Assembly (NCBI RefSeq): GCF_003722315.1
Contig: NZ_CP033580.1
Span: 391,001 to 455,000, forward strand
Reading direction: 5' to 3'
Length of the DNA stretch: 64,000 nt
Source: Thermoanaerobacter ethanolicus JW 200
GTDB lineage: Bacteria; Bacillota; Thermoanaerobacteria; Thermoanaerobacterales; Thermoanaerobacteraceae
The position numbers and the translations under genes are program-made. Below, piece by piece: positions 22,526 to 33,562 of this stretch (position 1 is its first letter; each line of letters begins with the position of its first letter). The notes below the pieces were generated by a model. The model saw only the letters and a list, made by a program, of their open reading frames with translations, was not told the origin of the DNA and made no database searches.

Positions 22526-23722
22526 ATGGGGGTCAAAAGAGTCATTGTTTTTGACACTACGTTACGAGATGGTGAGCAGACTCCTGGCGTCAACTTTGAC
22601 ATTAACGATAAATTTGAAATAGCAAAACAGTTGGTATCCTTAGGAGTTGATGTCATAGAAGCAGGATTTCCAGCAGCTTCTAATGGAGATTTTGAAGCAG
22701 TTAAAAATATTGCTGATAAATTGAAAGGTGTTACTATTGCTGCAATGGCAAGGTCTGTAAAAGAGGATATAGACAGAGCTAGCAGCGCTTTGAAAAATGC
22801 TGAAAGGTCGAGATTACACGTTTTTATCGCAACTTCTGATATACATCTTAAATACAAACTTAAGATGTCAAGAGAAGAAATGCTTGAAAAAGCCGTTGAA
22901 ATGGTAAAATACGCAAAAGGAAAATTTGATGAGATTCAATTTTCAGCAGAAGACGCTTCAAGGACTGATTGGGATTTCTTAGTAAAAGTTTTTAGTGAGG
23001 TAATTGATGCAGGAGCAAATGTAATAAATGTGCCCGATACTGTGGGATATGCGATGCCAAGAGAATTTGGAGAACTCATAAAATACATCAGAAATAATGT
23101 TCCCAACATCGATGGAGTAATGATAAGTGCTCATTGTCACAATGATTTAGGAATGGCTGTAGCGAATTCTTTGTCTGCCATAGAAAACGGAGCAACTCAG
23201 GTAGAAGTGACTGTAAACGGAATAGGAGAAAGGGCAGGAAATGCAGCTATGGAAGAAGTAGTGATGGCATTAAATACGAGAAAAGATTATTTTGGCCTTG
23301 TTCACGGAATAAACACTAAAGAGATATACAATACAAGCAAATTGGTAAGCGAACTTGCAGGAATTAAACTCCAACCTAATAAAGCAATTGTAGGTGCTAA
23401 TGCTTTTAGACATCAAGCGGGAATTCACCAACATGGAGTTATAAACAACAGAGCTACTTATGAAATAATGAAACCAGAGGACATTGGAATAATTCCAGAT
23501 ACTTTTGCATTAGGTAAGCTTTCAGGAAGAAATGCTTTTGAATTGAAAGTCAAACAATTGGGGTACAATAATCTTTCACCAGGAGAATTAAGTGATGCTT
23601 TTAGAAGGTTTAAAGATTTGGCAGACAGAAAAAAGGTCATTGTGGATGAGGATATAAGATTTGTTGTTGAAGAGACTTTGGAAGAGTTTAGGAGTTTTAA
23701 GGAGGGAGAAGCTTGGGCTTAA
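22526..23722 (+). CDS. leuA: 2-isopropylmalate synthase, short form lacking the regulatory domain
   Basis: Condenses acetyl-CoA with 2-ketoisovalerate, the first committed step to leucine. The catalytic barrel has [15 protein letters not shown], the metal-binding [14 protein letters not shown] and [15 protein letters not shown]. The subdomain has [10 protein letters not shown] and [18 protein letters not shown]. It ends at 398 residues, about where the C-terminal LeuA allosteric domain normally begins (usual length about 510). The leuC start overlaps the stop codon region, leaving no room for a decayed remnant. Leucine feedback inhibition would then be absent or work otherwise. The neighbours support leucine synthesis rather than homocitrate or citramalate synthesis. 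Confidence 0.9.
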   Translation: MGVKRVIVFDTTLRDGEQTPGVNFDINDKFEIAKQLVSLGVDVIEAGFPAASNGDFEAVKNIADKLKGVTIAAMARSVKEDIDRASSALKNAERSRLHVFIATSDIHLKYKLKMSREEMLEKAVEMVKYAKGKFDEIQFSAEDASRTDWDFLVKVFSEVIDAGANVINVPDTVGYAMPREFGELIKYIRNNVPNIDGVMISAHCHNDLGMAVANSLSAIENGATQVEVTVNGIGERAGNAAMEEVVMALNTRKDYFGLVHGINTKEIYNTSKLVSELAGIKLQPNKAIVGANAFRHQAGIHQHGVINNRATYEIMKPEDIGIIPDTFALGKLSGRNAFELKVKQLGYNNLSPGELSDAFRRFKDLADRKKVIVDEDIRFVVEETLEEFRSFKEGEAWA

Positions 23723-24969
23723 CATTGACACAAAAGATATTGTCAGCAAAAGTTGGTAGAGAAGTAAAACCAGGGGAGTTAATTGAAGTTGATGTGGATA
23801 TGGTGTTAGGCAATGACGTCACTGCTCCTGTTGCTATAAAGGAGTTTGAAAAGATAGGCATTGATAGAGTTTTTGACAATACAAAAATTGCCCTTGTTCC
23901 TGATCATTTTGTTCCTAATAAAGATATAAAATCGGCGGAGCAAGTGAATATAATGAGAAAATTTGCAAAAAAACATGGAATAGTAAATTTCTTTGAAGTA
24001 GGGCAAATGGGAATAGAGCACGCACTTTTACCCGAAAAAGGACTTGTACTTCCTGGGGATGTTGTCATAGGTGCCGATTCTCATACTTGTACCTATGGCG
24101 CTCTTACTTGTTTTTCTACAGGAGTTGGAAGCACTGACATGGCGGCAGCGATGGCGACAGGCAAGGCTTGGTTTAAAGTGCCAGAAGCTATAAAATTTGT
24201 GTTAAAAGGCAATTTGCAAAAATGGGTAAGCGGAAAAGATGTTATCTTGTATATAATCGGAAAAATAGGAGTTGACGGAGCTTTATACAAATCTATGGAA
24301 TTTACAGGAAACATAAAAGCTTTGTCAATCGACGATAGATTCACAATTGCCAATATGGCAATTGAAGCAGGGGCTAAAAACGGTATTTTCGATTTTGACG
24401 AAATTACCGACGCATATGTTAAAGGGAGAGCAAAAAGAGAATATAAAGTATTTGAAAGGGATGAAGATGCTGAGTACAGTGAGGTTTATGAGATAAATTT
24501 GGATGAGATAAGGCCTCAAGTAGCATTTCCTCATTTGCCTGAAAACACCAGAAATATTGATGAGGTTGGAAAAGTGAAAATAGACCAAGTGGTTATTGGT
24601 TCTTGCACCAATGGACGCATATCAGACATGGAGATAGCTTATAAGATATTGAAAGGCAAAAAGGTTCATCCTGATGTAAGACTTTTAATTTTTCCTGCAA
24701 CACAGGAAATATACTTAGAATGTGTTAAAAGAGGTTACATCGAAGAGTTTATAAAAGCAGGTGCGGCAGTATCTACTCCTACGTGTGGACCTTGCCTTGG
24801 CGGACATATGGGAATTCTGGCTAAAGGAGAAAGGGCACTGGCTACTACTAATAGAAATTTTGTAGGAAGAATGGGACATCCTGAGAGTGAAGTGTATCTT
24901 TCAAGTCCAGCTGTTGCGGCGGCTTCAGCTATTGCAGGATATATCGTAAGTCCAGAGGAGGTAGAATGA
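23713..24969 (+). CDS. leuC: 3-isopropylmalate dehydratase large subunit
   Basis: Aconitase-family [4Fe-4S] isomerase of 2- to 3-isopropylmalate, acting with LeuD. Cluster ligands are visible at Cys298 (VIGSCTNGR), Cys358 and Cys361 ([10 protein letters not shown]). The substrate region has [10 protein letters not shown]. The 418-residue length fits the LeuC/HacA type of archaea and clostridia. The start is TTG 23713, inside the end of leuA, with AAGGAGGGAG upstream. It overlaps the leuD start. Confidence 0.96.
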   Translation: MGLTLTQKILSAKVGREVKPGELIEVDVDMVLGNDVTAPVAIKEFEKIGIDRVFDNTKIALVPDHFVPNKDIKSAEQVNIMRKFAKKHGIVNFFEVGQMGIEHALLPEKGLVLPGDVVIGADSHTCTYGALTCFSTGVGSTDMAAAMATGKAWFKVPEAIKFVLKGNLQKWVSGKDVILYIIGKIGVDGALYKSMEFTGNIKALSIDDRFTIANMAIEAGAKNGIFDFDEITDAYVKGRAKREYKVFERDEDAEYSEVYEINLDEIRPQVAFPHLPENTRNIDEVGKVKIDQVVIGSCTNGRISDMEIAYKILKGKKVHPDVRLLIFPATQEIYLECVKRGYIEEFIKAGAAVSTPTCGPCLGGHMGILAKGERALATTNRNFVGRMGHPESEVYLSSPAVAAASAIAGYIVSPEEVE

Positions 24970-25451
24970 TGCAGGGGAAAGCCATAAAATATGGGGACAA
25001 TATAGATACAGATGTTATAATACCAGCAAGGTATTTAAACACATCAGACCCACAAGAATTGGCACAGCATTGCATGGAAGATTTAGACAAAGAGTTTAAA
25101 AACAAAGTTCAAGAAGGAGATATACTGGTTGTAGGTGAAAATTTTGGTAGTGGATCCTCCAGAGAGCATGCGCCAATTGCTATTAAAGCATCTGGTATAT
25201 CCTGTATAATTGCTAAGTCGTTTGCAAGAATTTTTTTCAGAAATGCGATAAATATAGGGCTTCCGATATTAGAATGCAAAGAGGCAGTAGATGGGATTGA
25301 AGAAGGTGATATTGTTTTGGTTGATACAGATAATGGAATCATAAAAAATTTGACTAAGGGAACAGAATTTAAAGCTCAACCCTTTCCTGACTTCATAAAA
25401 GAAATAATGAAATATGGTGGACTTATAAATTATGTCAGAGAGAAGGTGTGA
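24969..25451 (+). CDS. leuD: 3-isopropylmalate dehydratase small subunit
   Basis: Swivel-domain subunit that completes the LeuCD isomerase. It shows [15 protein letters not shown], the characteristic [14 protein letters not shown] and [19 protein letters not shown]. Length is about 160. Two ATG codons are adjacent at 24966 and 24969. AGGAGG at 24956-24961 has 4-nt spacing to the first and 7-nt to the second, so I prefer 24969. Confidence 0.95.
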   Translation: MQGKAIKYGDNIDTDVIIPARYLNTSDPQELAQHCMEDLDKEFKNKVQEGDILVVGENFGSGSSREHAPIAIKASGISCIIAKSFARIFFRNAINIGLPILECKEAVDGIEEGDIVLVDTDNGIIKNLTKGTEFKAQPFPDFIKEIMKYGGLINYVREKV

Positions 25452-25453
25452 CA

Positions 25454-26521
25454 TTGTTTAAAATTGCTGTTTTGCCTGGAGATGGAATTGGACCTGAAGT
25501 CATAGAAGAAGGGTTAAAAGTTTTGTCTGCTATAGAAGACAAGTACAAACTTAAATTTGATGTAAAAAAGTATCCCTTTGGAGGAGAAGCTATAGATAAA
25601 TATGGTGTTCCCTATCCGGAAGAGACAAAAAATGCATGTCTTTCCAGCGATGCTGTTCTTTTGGGAGCAGTAGGTGGACATAAATGGGATGACCTTGAGG
25701 GGGATAAAAGGCCAGAAGCGGGTCTTCTGGCTTTAAGAAAAAGCCTAGGGGTTTATGCAAATCTAAGGCCTGCTGTTCTTTATCCTCCTTTAAAAGAAGC
25801 TTCTCCTTTAAAAAACGAGTTATTACAAGAGGGTTTAGATATTCTTGTGGTAAGAGAACTTACTGGTGGCATTTATTTTGGACCGAGAGGAACAGTTGCT
25901 ATAGATTATGGTTTTAAGGCTTATGATACAGAAGTGTACCAGACTTCAGAGATAGAAAGGATAGCGGTTATTGCTTTTGAAGCGGCTTTAAAGAGGAAAA
26001 AGAAAGTCACTTCTGTAGACAAGGCAAACATTTTGGATTCTTCAAGATTGTGGAGAAAAACGGTAGAAGAAATAAGTAAGAGATATCCTGATGTTGAGTT
26101 AAACCATATGTATGTAGATAATTGTGCTATGCAACTAATTAAAAATCCTTCTCAATTTGATGTAATTCTCACTTCCAATATGTTTGGCGATATATTAAGT
26201 GACGAGGCTTCCCAACTTACAGGTTCTATAGGTATGCTTCCTTCTGCTAGCTTAAGAGAAGATAAAGTGGGGCTTTATGAACCTATACACGGTTCTGCTC
26301 CAGATATTGCTGGAACAAAAAAAGCAAATCCTTTAGCTACAATACTGTCAGTTGCTATGATGCTGGAATATTCTTTTGACCTTATAGATGCTGCTAATGA
26401 CATAAAGGATGCAGTAAATAAAGTTTTAGAGGCAGGTTATAGGACTTTTGATTTAGGAAAAGGAATAATTTTAAATACTCAGGAGATGGGAGATAAAGTG
26501 GTAGAGTATGTAAAGGGGTGA
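25454..26521 (+). CDS. leuB: 3-isopropylmalate dehydrogenase
   Basis: NAD-dependent oxidative decarboxylase giving 2-ketoisocaproate, the last specific leucine step before transamination. It opens [20 protein letters not shown], has the IPMDH feature [14 protein letters not shown] and [14 protein letters not shown], and ends with the metal/NAD part [15 protein letters not shown] and [13 protein letters not shown] 25448 is in frame, but AAGGTG lies just before TTG 25454, which gives 355 residues. The start is therefore a judgement. The stop overlaps the ilvD start region. Confidence 0.95.
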   Translation: MFKIAVLPGDGIGPEVIEEGLKVLSAIEDKYKLKFDVKKYPFGGEAIDKYGVPYPEETKNACLSSDAVLLGAVGGHKWDDLEGDKRPEAGLLALRKSLGVYANLRPAVLYPPLKEASPLKNELLQEGLDILVVRELTGGIYFGPRGTVAIDYGFKAYDTEVYQTSEIERIAVIAFEAALKRKKKVTSVDKANILDSSRLWRKTVEEISKRYPDVELNHMYVDNCAMQLIKNPSQFDVILTSNMFGDILSDEASQLTGSIGMLPSASLREDKVGLYEPIHGSAPDIAGTKKANPLATILSVAMMLEYSFDLIDAANDIKDAVNKVLEAGYRTFDLGKGIILNTQEMGDKVVEYVKG

Positions 26522-26526
26522 GGAGA

Positions 26527-28197
26527 TTGATAAGCGATAGCATAAAAAAAGGAGTTGAAAAGGCGCCGCATAGGTCACTTTTATATGCTTTAGGCTTGAC
26601 TTATGAAGAGATAAAAAGGCCTATTATAGGAGTTGCAAACTCAAAAAATGAAATTATACCAGGTCATATGCATTTAGACAAAATAGCTGAAGCTGTAAAA
26701 GCAGGCATCAGAATGGCAGGAGGAACCCCTATAGAGTTTTCCACTATTGGTGTTTGTGATGGCATTGCCATGAACCATAAAGGTATGAAATACTCTTTAG
26801 GGAGTAGAGAACTTATTGCAGATAGCATTGAAATCATGGCAATGGCCCACGGTTTTGACGGGCTTGTGCTTATACCTAATTGCGACAAAATAGTACCGGG
26901 AATGCTTATGGCAGCAGCACGCCTAAATATTCCTGCAATAGTTGTAAGCGGAGGTCCAATGCTTGCAGGAAAGTGTAATGGAGATACCTGTGATTTGAGC
27001 AGTGTTTTTGAGGCGGTAGGGGCTCACAAGGTTGGTAAAATCACTGAGGAAGACCTCTACAGGATAGAGCTTAACGCTTGCCCTACCTGTGGTTCCTGCT
27101 CTGGTATGTTTACCGCAAATACTATGAATTGCTTGACAGAAGCTTTAGGAATGGGACTTCCAGGAAATGGCACAATTCCAGCTGTTTATTCTGAAAGGAT
27201 AAGACTTGCAAAACAAGCTGGAATGAAAATCATGGAGCTTGTAGAGAGAGGAATTAAACCTTCCGATATACTTACAAAAGAGGCATTTATAAACGCCTTT
27301 AGTTTAGACATGGCTTTAGGTGGTTCTACAAATACAGTATTGCACTTAAAAGCTATAGCTCATGAGGCAGGCGTAGATATACCTTTAAATGAGATTAATG
27401 AGATTAGTACAAGAGTACCTAATTTATGTAAATTAAGTCCTGCAGGGAAATACCACATAGAGGACCTTTATTTTGCAGGCGGAATTTCAGCTGTTTTAAA
27501 AGAGCTGACGAAAGCTGATCTCATAAATACTGAAGTGTTAACAGTTACAGGAAAGACATTGGGAAAGAATATAAAAGACGCGAAAATTTTAAATCATGAT
27601 GTGATAAGGCCAATAGACAACCCTTACAGCAGTACTGGAGGTCTTGCGATACTGTACGGGAACATTGCAAGAGAAGGAGCTGTTGTAAAAGCATCTGCTG
27701 TAGCAAAAGAGATGTTAAGACATGAAGGACCAGCAAAGGTATTTAATTCTGAAGAAGAGGCTATTGAAGCAATATATGGTGGGAAAATACAGAAAGGCGA
27801 TGTGGTAGTAATAAGATACGAAGGTCCAAAAGGTGGGCCGGGAATGAGAGAAATGTTAAGTCCTACTTCAGCCCTTGCAGGTATGGGACTTGACAAAGAT
27901 GTCGCTCTTATAACAGACGGTAGATTTTCAGGTGCAACAAGAGGAGCTTCCATAGGACACGTCTCTCCGGAAGCTATGGAAGGAGGAGAAATAGCGATTA
28001 TTGAAGATGGGGATATTATTGAAATTGATATTCCCGCAAGAAAAATTAATGTGAAATTAACTGATGAGGAGATTAAAGAAAGAATGAAAAGATGGGTAAG
28101 ACCTGAACCAAAGATAAAAACTGGTTATATGGCAAGATATGCAGAACAGGTGACTTCTGCAAATACAGGTGCAGTTTTTAAGGGGGGAGGTATATGA
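26527..28197 (+). CDS. ilvD: Dihydroxy-acid dehydratase
   Basis: Fe-S dehydratase making the 2-keto acids for Ile, Val and Leu. Cluster ligands are visible in [10 protein letters not shown] (about residue 119) and [18 protein letters not shown] (about 185-191). The C-terminus has [14 protein letters not shown] and [21 protein letters not shown]. The length is about 556. The frame begins with GTG 26518, overlapping leuB. I prefer TTG 26527, where GGGGTG is 6 nt upstream and the product begins MISDSIKKG; this is uncertain. The stop overlaps the ilvB ATG. Confidence 0.95.
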   Translation: MISDSIKKGVEKAPHRSLLYALGLTYEEIKRPIIGVANSKNEIIPGHMHLDKIAEAVKAGIRMAGGTPIEFSTIGVCDGIAMNHKGMKYSLGSRELIADSIEIMAMAHGFDGLVLIPNCDKIVPGMLMAAARLNIPAIVVSGGPMLAGKCNGDTCDLSSVFEAVGAHKVGKITEEDLYRIELNACPTCGSCSGMFTANTMNCLTEALGMGLPGNGTIPAVYSERIRLAKQAGMKIMELVERGIKPSDILTKEAFINAFSLDMALGGSTNTVLHLKAIAHEAGVDIPLNEINEISTRVPNLCKLSPAGKYHIEDLYFAGGISAVLKELTKADLINTEVLTVTGKTLGKNIKDAKILNHDVIRPIDNPYSSTGGLAILYGNIAREGAVVKASAVAKEMLRHEGPAKVFNSEEEAIEAIYGGKIQKGDVVVIRYEGPKGGPGMREMLSPTSALAGMGLDKDVALITDGRFSGATRGASIGHVSPEAMEGGEIAIIEDGDIIEIDIPARKINVKLTDEEIKERMKRWVRPEPKIKTGYMARYAEQVTSANTGAVFKGGGI

Positions 28198-29858
28198 AGT
28201 TAAAAGGAGCGCAAGTAGTTATAGAAGTTTTAAAAGAGATGGGCGTTGATACTATATTTGGCATACCAGGAGGAGCAGTTATTCCCATTTATGATGCTCT
28301 TTATGACTCTGATATAAGGCATATTTTAGCTACTCACGAGCAAATGGCAGCCCATATGGCAGATGGTTATGCAAGAGTTACGGGAAGGGTAGGGGTTTGC
28401 TTTGCTACCTCTGGCCCCGGTTCTACCAATCTTGTAACGGGTATAGCTAATGCTTATATGGATTCAGTACCTGTTGTGGCGATAACAGGACAGGTTCCTA
28501 CAAATCTCATAGGGAAAGACGCTTTTCAAGAGGTTGACATAACAGGAATTACAATGCCTATAACTAAACACAACTTTATTGTAAAGTCTCCTGATAAACT
28601 GGCAGATACAATAAGGCAGGCATTTGCAATAGCCAAAAGTGGAAGGCCTGGTCCTGTGTTAGTTGATATTCCAAAAGATATGCAAAATGCCGATATAGAA
28701 TATGTTAAAGGAAAGGAAGATAGTATTAATATAAAAAACAATGTCAAGGGAATAGTTTCACAAAAAGAGTTAGACAAAGCTATAGAGCTTATTTTACAAA
28801 GTAAAAAACCTGTAATCTTTGCAGGAGGAGGAGTGATTTGGGGAGAAGCATCAGCCGAACTCATAGAATTTGCAGAGAAGACCAATATACCTGTTGCTAC
28901 TTCTTTAATGGGGTTAGGATGCTTTCCAGAAGACCATCCTTTGTCATTAGGTCTTATTGGCATGCATGGAAGTAGATTTGCAAATTTGGCTGTATATAGG
29001 TCAGACCTTGTGATAGCAATAGGGACAAGATTTAGCGACAGAGTCGCTGGCAAAGCAGGAGGACTTGCTCCAAATGCTAAAATAATCCATATTGATATTG
29101 ACCCTGCAGAATTAGGGAAAAATGTAGAAGTAGAGGTAGCAGTTATAGGCAAAGTAAAAGAAGTATTGAAACTTTTAACGAATAAACTTCCATTCATTGA
29201 GAGAAAAGAATGGTTAGAGGAAATTTCTTTCTTGAGAGAAAAGCACGGATTAAAGTATAAAAACGATGAAGTTTTGAGGCCTCAGTGGATAGTAGAAAAA
29301 ATTCAAGAAATTTCGAACGATGACCTTATAATAGCCACTGAAGTGGGACAAAATCAAATGTGGGCTGCCCAGTTTTATAAATTTAAACACCCCAGAACCT
29401 TTGTTACATCAGGGGGATTAGGGACAATGGGCTTTGGGCTTCCTGCTGCAATAGGAGCGCAAGTAGGAAGGCCAGATAAAAGAGTTGTAAACATTGCAGG
29501 TGATGGAAGTTTAAGAATGAATATACATGCCTTAGAAACAGCTGCTGTATATAATATTCCGGTTATAACGGTACTACTCAACAACCAAACTTTAGGCATG
29601 GTAAGACAGTGGCAAAATCTTTTGTATGACAAGAGATTTTCCCACACAGATTTGAACGCAAATTTGAATTTTGCTAAGCTTGCAAACGACTTTGGAGTAG
29701 AAGGAATAAGAGTTACAACAAAAGAAGAATTTGAAAAAGCGTTTAAAAAAGCCTATAGCGAAAAAAGACCTTTTATGATAGAATGTATTATAGACAAAGA
29801 TGAGATGGTGCTTCCATTTATCCCCGCGGGGGGAACTGTTGAAAATACAATTGGATAA
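28194..29858 (+). CDS. ilvB: Acetolactate synthase large (catalytic) subunit
   Basis: ThDP- and FAD-dependent synthase forming acetolactate and acetohydroxybutyrate. The N-terminal ThDP domain has [14 protein letters not shown] and the catalytic Glu in [17 protein letters not shown]. The middle domain binds FAD. The C-terminal ThDP motif is [15 protein letters not shown] with [12 protein letters not shown]. Length 554 is normal. The ATG overlaps the ilvD stop (ATGA type). It closes the ilv-leu operon. The FMN riboswitch of the rib operon starts 3 nt after its stop codon. Confidence 0.96.
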   Translation: MKLKGAQVVIEVLKEMGVDTIFGIPGGAVIPIYDALYDSDIRHILATHEQMAAHMADGYARVTGRVGVCFATSGPGSTNLVTGIANAYMDSVPVVAITGQVPTNLIGKDAFQEVDITGITMPITKHNFIVKSPDKLADTIRQAFAIAKSGRPGPVLVDIPKDMQNADIEYVKGKEDSINIKNNVKGIVSQKELDKAIELILQSKKPVIFAGGGVIWGEASAELIEFAEKTNIPVATSLMGLGCFPEDHPLSLGLIGMHGSRFANLAVYRSDLVIAIGTRFSDRVAGKAGGLAPNAKIIHIDIDPAELGKNVEVEVAVIGKVKEVLKLLTNKLPFIERKEWLEEISFLREKHGLKYKNDEVLRPQWIVEKIQEISNDDLIIATEVGQNQMWAAQFYKFKHPRTFVTSGGLGTMGFGLPAAIGAQVGRPDKRVVNIAGDGSLRMNIHALETAAVYNIPVITVLLNNQTLGMVRQWQNLLYDKRFSHTDLNANLNFAKLANDFGVEGIRVTTKEEFEKAFKKAYSEKRPFMIECIIDKDEMVLPFIPAGGTVENTIG

Positions 29859-29860
29859 AA

Positions 29861-30005
29861 CCTTCAGGGATCGGTGAAATTCCGTACCGGCGGTATAGCC
29901 CGCGAGCCTTTTGGCAGACTCGGTGAAATTCCGAGGCCGACAGTTAAAGTCTGGATGGGAGAAGGAGAAATATTCCCCAGGGAATATATTCTCTGGGGTT
30001 TTTTT
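29861..30005 (+). ncRNA. FMN riboswitch (RFN element) with terminator
   Basis: FMN-sensing leader of the riboflavin operon. Conserved RFN blocks are visible: GGTGAAATTCCGTACCGGCGG, AGCCCGCGAGC, a second GGTGAAATTCCGAGGCCGAC, and AGTCTGGATGGGAGAAGG. P1 forms from CCTTC (29861-29865) and GAAGG (29961-29965). The terminator CCCCAG...CTGGGG (29975-29998) is followed by seven T. GAGAAATATTCC could pair with GGAATATATTCTC as the antiterminator, so the two folds exclude each other. No room for a separate promoter exists after ilvB. Confidence 0.95.
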
Positions 30006-30008
30006 AAC

Positions 30009-30036
30009 CCTGAAGGTTTAACCTTCAGGATTTTTT
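30009..30036 (+). terminator. second terminator-like hairpin before ribD
   Basis: CCTGAAGGTT (30009-30018) pairs with AACCTTCAGG (30020-30029), then ATTTTTT. Its left arm is also complementary to CCTTCAGG at the very 5' end of the riboswitch (29861-29868). Confidence 0.65.
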
Positions 30037-30054
30037 AGTATAGGAGGGATTAAA

Positions 30055-31137
30055 TTGGAAGAATATATGAAAAGGGCTTTAAAACTGGCTGAAAAAGGAT
30101 GGGGATACACAAACCCTAATCCACTTGTGGGTGCTGTAATAGTTAAAAATGGAAAAATAATAGGTGAGGGTTATCATGAATATTTTGGAGGTCCCCATGC
30201 TGAAGTAAATGCATTAAAAAATGCAGTTGAAGATGTTAAAGGTTCTACTATGTTTGTAACACTTGAACCTTGCAGCCATTATGGCAAAACACCACCTTGT
30301 GTTGAAGAAATAATTAAATCTGGCATTAAGAGAGTGTATATAGCGATGGAAGACCCAAATCCTAAAGTTAGCGGAAATAGTATAAAAAGGTTAAAAGAGG
30401 CGGGAATAGAAGTACAGGTTGGGATGATGGAGAAAGAAGCGAGGAAACTCAACGAAATATTTGTTAAATATATTACGACAAAAATTCCATTTGTAATATT
30501 AAAATCTGCTATGAGCATTGATGGGAAGATTGCTTGTTATAATGGAAATTCTAAATGGATTACAAATGAGAAATCAAGAAAATTTGCTCATAAAATAAGA
30601 GGACGTGTATCCGCGATTATGGTTGGGGTAAATACAGTAATTAAGGATAACCCAATGCTTACAACAAGGTTAGAGGGGTACAAAAGTCCTGTAAGGATTA
30701 TTGTGGATAGTAGAGGTAGAACGCCACTTGCCTCAAATGTAATAAGAGACAAAGCGGCAAAAACGATAATTGCTACAACAGAACTTATGCCAAACAGTGT
30801 AAGAAAGAAACTTGAAGATATGGATATTGAAGTTATTATATTAAAAAACGACAATGGAAAAGTACCTTTAAAAGAGCTAATGATAAAACTTGGAGAGAGG
30901 GGGATTGATAGTGTATTGATTGAAGGCGGTGGGACATTAAATTGGTCTGCACTTAAAGAGGGAATTGTTGATAAAGTTATGTTTTTTATATCACCTAGAA
31001 TAATAGGGGGGAAAAATGCTTTAACACCTGTAGAAGGTATAGGTTTTTCGGATATAGGAAATTCAATAGAATTAAAAGATGTGGAGATTGATAGAATAGA
31101 TGATGATATACTAATAACAGCATATGTAAGAAAGTAG
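30055..31137 (+). CDS. ribD: Bifunctional riboflavin biosynthesis deaminase/reductase RibD
   Basis: Carries out the second and third steps of riboflavin synthesis. The N-terminal cytidine-deaminase-like domain has NPNPLVGAVIVKNG, the zinc-site HAEVNAL and EPCSHYGKTPPC. The C-terminal NADPH reductase domain has KSAMSIDGKIA, VGVNTVIKDNPMLTTR and VLIEGGGTLNW. Length 360 is normal. The start is TTG 30055 after AGGAGGG. First gene of the rib operon under FMN riboswitch control. Confidence 0.97.
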   Translation: MEEYMKRALKLAEKGWGYTNPNPLVGAVIVKNGKIIGEGYHEYFGGPHAEVNALKNAVEDVKGSTMFVTLEPCSHYGKTPPCVEEIIKSGIKRVYIAMEDPNPKVSGNSIKRLKEAGIEVQVGMMEKEARKLNEIFVKYITTKIPFVILKSAMSIDGKIACYNGNSKWITNEKSRKFAHKIRGRVSAIMVGVNTVIKDNPMLTTRLEGYKSPVRIIVDSRGRTPLASNVIRDKAAKTIIATTELMPNSVRKKLEDMDIEVIILKNDNGKVPLKELMIKLGERGIDSVLIEGGGTLNWSALKEGIVDKVMFFISPRIIGGKNALTPVEGIGFSDIGNSIELKDVEIDRIDDDILITAYVRK

Positions 31138-31147
31138 GTTATGGCGT

Positions 31148-31771
31148 ATGTTTACTGGAATTATAGAAGAAACAGGAACTGTTAAAAATATTATACATGG
31201 TACTTTTACAAAAATTGTTATAAAATGTAGCAAAGTCCTTGAGGGAACAAAAATAGGTGATAGTATAGCAGTTAACGGTGTATGCTTAACTGTTACTAAT
31301 ATGTCAAACGAAAGTTTTGTAGCTGACGTTATGCCTGAAACCATGAGAGCAAGCAATTTAAAAGATTTAAAAATTGGAAACATTGTCAATCTTGAAAGAG
31401 CACTTCAAGTTGGAAGGAGAATGGGTGGGCATATCGTAACTGGTCATATAGATTGCGCTGGAAAAATCATAGACAAAAGGCAGGAAAAAAATGCTTTTAT
31501 ATTTAAGATAGCTATCAATAAAGAATTTACAAAATACATTGTGCGTAAGGGAAGCATTGCGGTAGATGGTATAAGTTTAACGGTTGTTGAAGATGGAGAT
31601 GATTATTTTACTGTTTCAATTATTCCACATACAATGCTTAAGACGACATTGGGTTATAAAAGGGTAGGAGATAGTGTGAATATCGAAGTTGATATACTTT
31701 CTAAGTATGTAGAAAAACTAATAGCGCAAAAGGATATAAAAGATTTATTGAAAGAAAATGGATTTATATAG
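31148..31771 (+). CDS. ribE: Riboflavin synthase alpha chain
   Basis: Dismutates two 6,7-dimethyl-8-ribityllumazines to riboflavin. Two lumazine-binding repeats are visible. The first is MFTGIIEETGTV ... IAVNGVCLTV. The second is GGHIVTGHIDCAGKI ... IAVDGISLTVVE. The length of 207 fits. It starts 10 nt after ribD. The Bacillus name of the same gene is also written ribE (ribC in E. coli). Confidence 0.95.
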   Translation: MFTGIIEETGTVKNIIHGTFTKIVIKCSKVLEGTKIGDSIAVNGVCLTVTNMSNESFVADVMPETMRASNLKDLKIGNIVNLERALQVGRRMGGHIVTGHIDCAGKIIDKRQEKNAFIFKIAINKEFTKYIVRKGSIAVDGISLTVVEDGDDYFTVSIIPHTMLKTTLGYKRVGDSVNIEVDILSKYVEKLIAQKDIKDLLKENGFI

Positions 31772-31807
31772 ATTTAGATGACTTTTCTAAGTTAAGGAGG
31801 AAAGACT

Positions 31808-32998
31808 ATGTTTGATAGGATAGAAGATGCAATAGAAGATATAAAGCAAGGAAAAATGATTATTGTTGTTGATAATGAAAACAGGGAAAATGAAGGCGAC
31901 TTAGTCATGGCAGCAGAAAAAGTTACCGGAGAACATATCAACTTTATGATAAAGTATGGACGGGGTCTTGTATGTGTTCCAATGACAGAAAAGAGACTTG
32001 ATGACCTTGGCATTTACCAGATGGTTGAGAATAACACTGACCATAAAGAAACTGCTTTTACTGTATCTGTAGACTATAAAGAATGTACCACTGGTATTTC
32101 TGCCTTCGAAAGAGCACTAACGGTGAATAAATTAGTAGATGATAATTCAAAGCCAGAAGATTTTACAAAGCCAGGACATATCTTTCCTTTAAGAGCAAAA
32201 GATGGTGGTGTCTTAGTAAGAGCAGGACATACAGAAGCAGCTGTAGACCTTGCAGTTCTTGCGGGACTCAAACCTGCTGGAGTAATATGCGAAATCATAA
32301 AAGATGATGGAAATATGGCAAGGCTGCCTGACCTTTTGGAGTTTGCAAAAAAATTTGGGTTGAGGATTATATCTATTGAAGATTTAATAGAGTACAGAAT
32401 GAAAAATGAAATACTTGTGAGAAGGGTAGCACAGGCGAAACTTCCAACAAAATATGGGAATTTTGAAATTGTCGGGTATGAAGAAATATTAACAGGAAAA
32501 CAGCATGTAGCTCTGATTAAAGGAGACATAAATAGGGATCCTGTACTTGTGAGGATACATTCAGAGTGCCTGACGGGGGATATATTGGGGTCATTAAGAT
32601 GTGACTGTGGTGACCAGCTTCATGCGGCAATGGAAAGAATAGGACAGGAAGGAGGAGTACTAGTCTATCTGAGACAGGAAGGAAGGGGTATAGGACTTTT
32701 AAACAAGATTAAGGCGTATCATTTGCAGGATCAAGGGTTTGATACTGTTGAAGCGAATATTAAGCTTGGCTTTCCACCCGATTTAAGAGAATACAGCATA
32801 GCTGCCCAGATTTTGAAAGATATAGGAGTTAAAAAGATAAGGATTATGACAAATAATCCGCAAAAAATTATGGAATTATTAGACTATGGTCTTGAGGTTG
32901 TAGAAAGGATTCCTATAGAAATTTGTCCAAATTATTATAATGAAAAATATCTCAAAACAAAAAAAGAAAAAATGGGACATCTAATTTTGGAAGTGTGA
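31808..32998 (+). CDS. ribBA: Bifunctional RibBA: DHBP synthase / GTP cyclohydrolase II
   Basis: Makes both early precursors of riboflavin. The N-terminal DHBP synthase part (about 1-200) has [18 protein letters not shown] and [12 protein letters not shown]. The C-terminal GTP cyclohydrolase II part has [20 protein letters not shown], with the three zinc-binding cysteines, and [20 protein letters not shown]. The 396-residue length is right for the fusion. AAGGAGG precedes ATG 31808. Confidence 0.97.
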   Translation: MFDRIEDAIEDIKQGKMIIVVDNENRENEGDLVMAAEKVTGEHINFMIKYGRGLVCVPMTEKRLDDLGIYQMVENNTDHKETAFTVSVDYKECTTGISAFERALTVNKLVDDNSKPEDFTKPGHIFPLRAKDGGVLVRAGHTEAAVDLAVLAGLKPAGVICEIIKDDGNMARLPDLLEFAKKFGLRIISIEDLIEYRMKNEILVRRVAQAKLPTKYGNFEIVGYEEILTGKQHVALIKGDINRDPVLVRIHSECLTGDILGSLRCDCGDQLHAAMERIGQEGGVLVYLRQEGRGIGLLNKIKAYHLQDQGFDTVEANIKLGFPPDLREYSIAAQILKDIGVKKIRIMTNNPQKIMELLDYGLEVVERIPIEICPNYYNEKYLKTKKEKMGHLILEV

Positions 32999-33071
32999 AA
33001 TGCTATGCAAAAAGTGAATTGAATGTAATTATAAGCACAGTGAAGAACACTAGTAAGGGGAGTGCATAGTT

Positions 33072-33536
33072 ATGAAAATATACGAAGGAAAACTTACGGT
33101 AGAAGGAAAGAAATTTGGAATTGTGGTAAGCAGATTCAATGAATTTATAACTAACAAACTTCTCGAAGGAGCACTTGATGCCCTAAAAAGGCATGGTGCT
33201 TTAAATGAAGATATTGAAATTGCATGGGTACCTGGAGCATTTGAAATACCACTTATAGCTAAAAAGATGGCTGAATCTAAAAGATATAATGCAGTAATTG
33301 CACTTGGAGCAGTAATAAGAGGAGAGACACCCCATTTTGATTACGTTGCAAATGAGGTATCAAAAGGTATTGCAAAAATATCTCTTGATACAGAAGTTCC
33401 AGTTATATTCGGCGTTCTTACCACAGATACAATTGAGCAAGCTATTGTAAGGGCGGGAACAAAAGGTGGGAATAAAGGTTTTGAGGCAGCCGTTACAGCA
33501 ATAGAGATGGCAAATCTAATAGATGAAATAAAATAA
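33072..33536 (+). CDS. ribH: 6,7-dimethyl-8-ribityllumazine synthase
   Basis: Forms the lumazine from the RibA/RibD product and DHBP, normally in icosahedral shells. The fold markers [35 protein letters not shown] and [23 protein letters not shown] are present, including the catalytic His. Length 154 is standard. AGGGGAG precedes the start. Last gene of the rib operon, ended by a bidirectional terminator. Confidence 0.97.
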   Translation: MKIYEGKLTVEGKKFGIVVSRFNEFITNKLLEGALDALKRHGALNEDIEIAWVPGAFEIPLIAKKMAESKRYNAVIALGAVIRGETPHFDYVANEVSKGIAKISLDTEVPVIFGVLTTDTIEQAIVRAGTKGGNKGFEAAVTAIEMANLIDEIK

Positions 33537-33562
33537 GGGCAAAATGCCCTTATTTTATTTCC
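33534..33562. terminator. bidirectional terminator between ribH and ytvI
   Basis: AATAAGGGCA-AAA-TGCCCTTATT followed by TTATTT at the ribH stop codon, overlapping the end of the convergent gene. Confidence 0.85.

Noticed and set aside
28526..29197. Long minus-strand open frame (223 codons) inside ilvB
   Set aside because: It lies wholly antisense to a clearly conserved enzyme gene and has no family-like motif.
30009..30036. Second hairpin as a separate transposon-like inverted repeat
   Set aside because: Position, T-run and complementarity to the riboswitch fit transcript control better than a mobile remnant.
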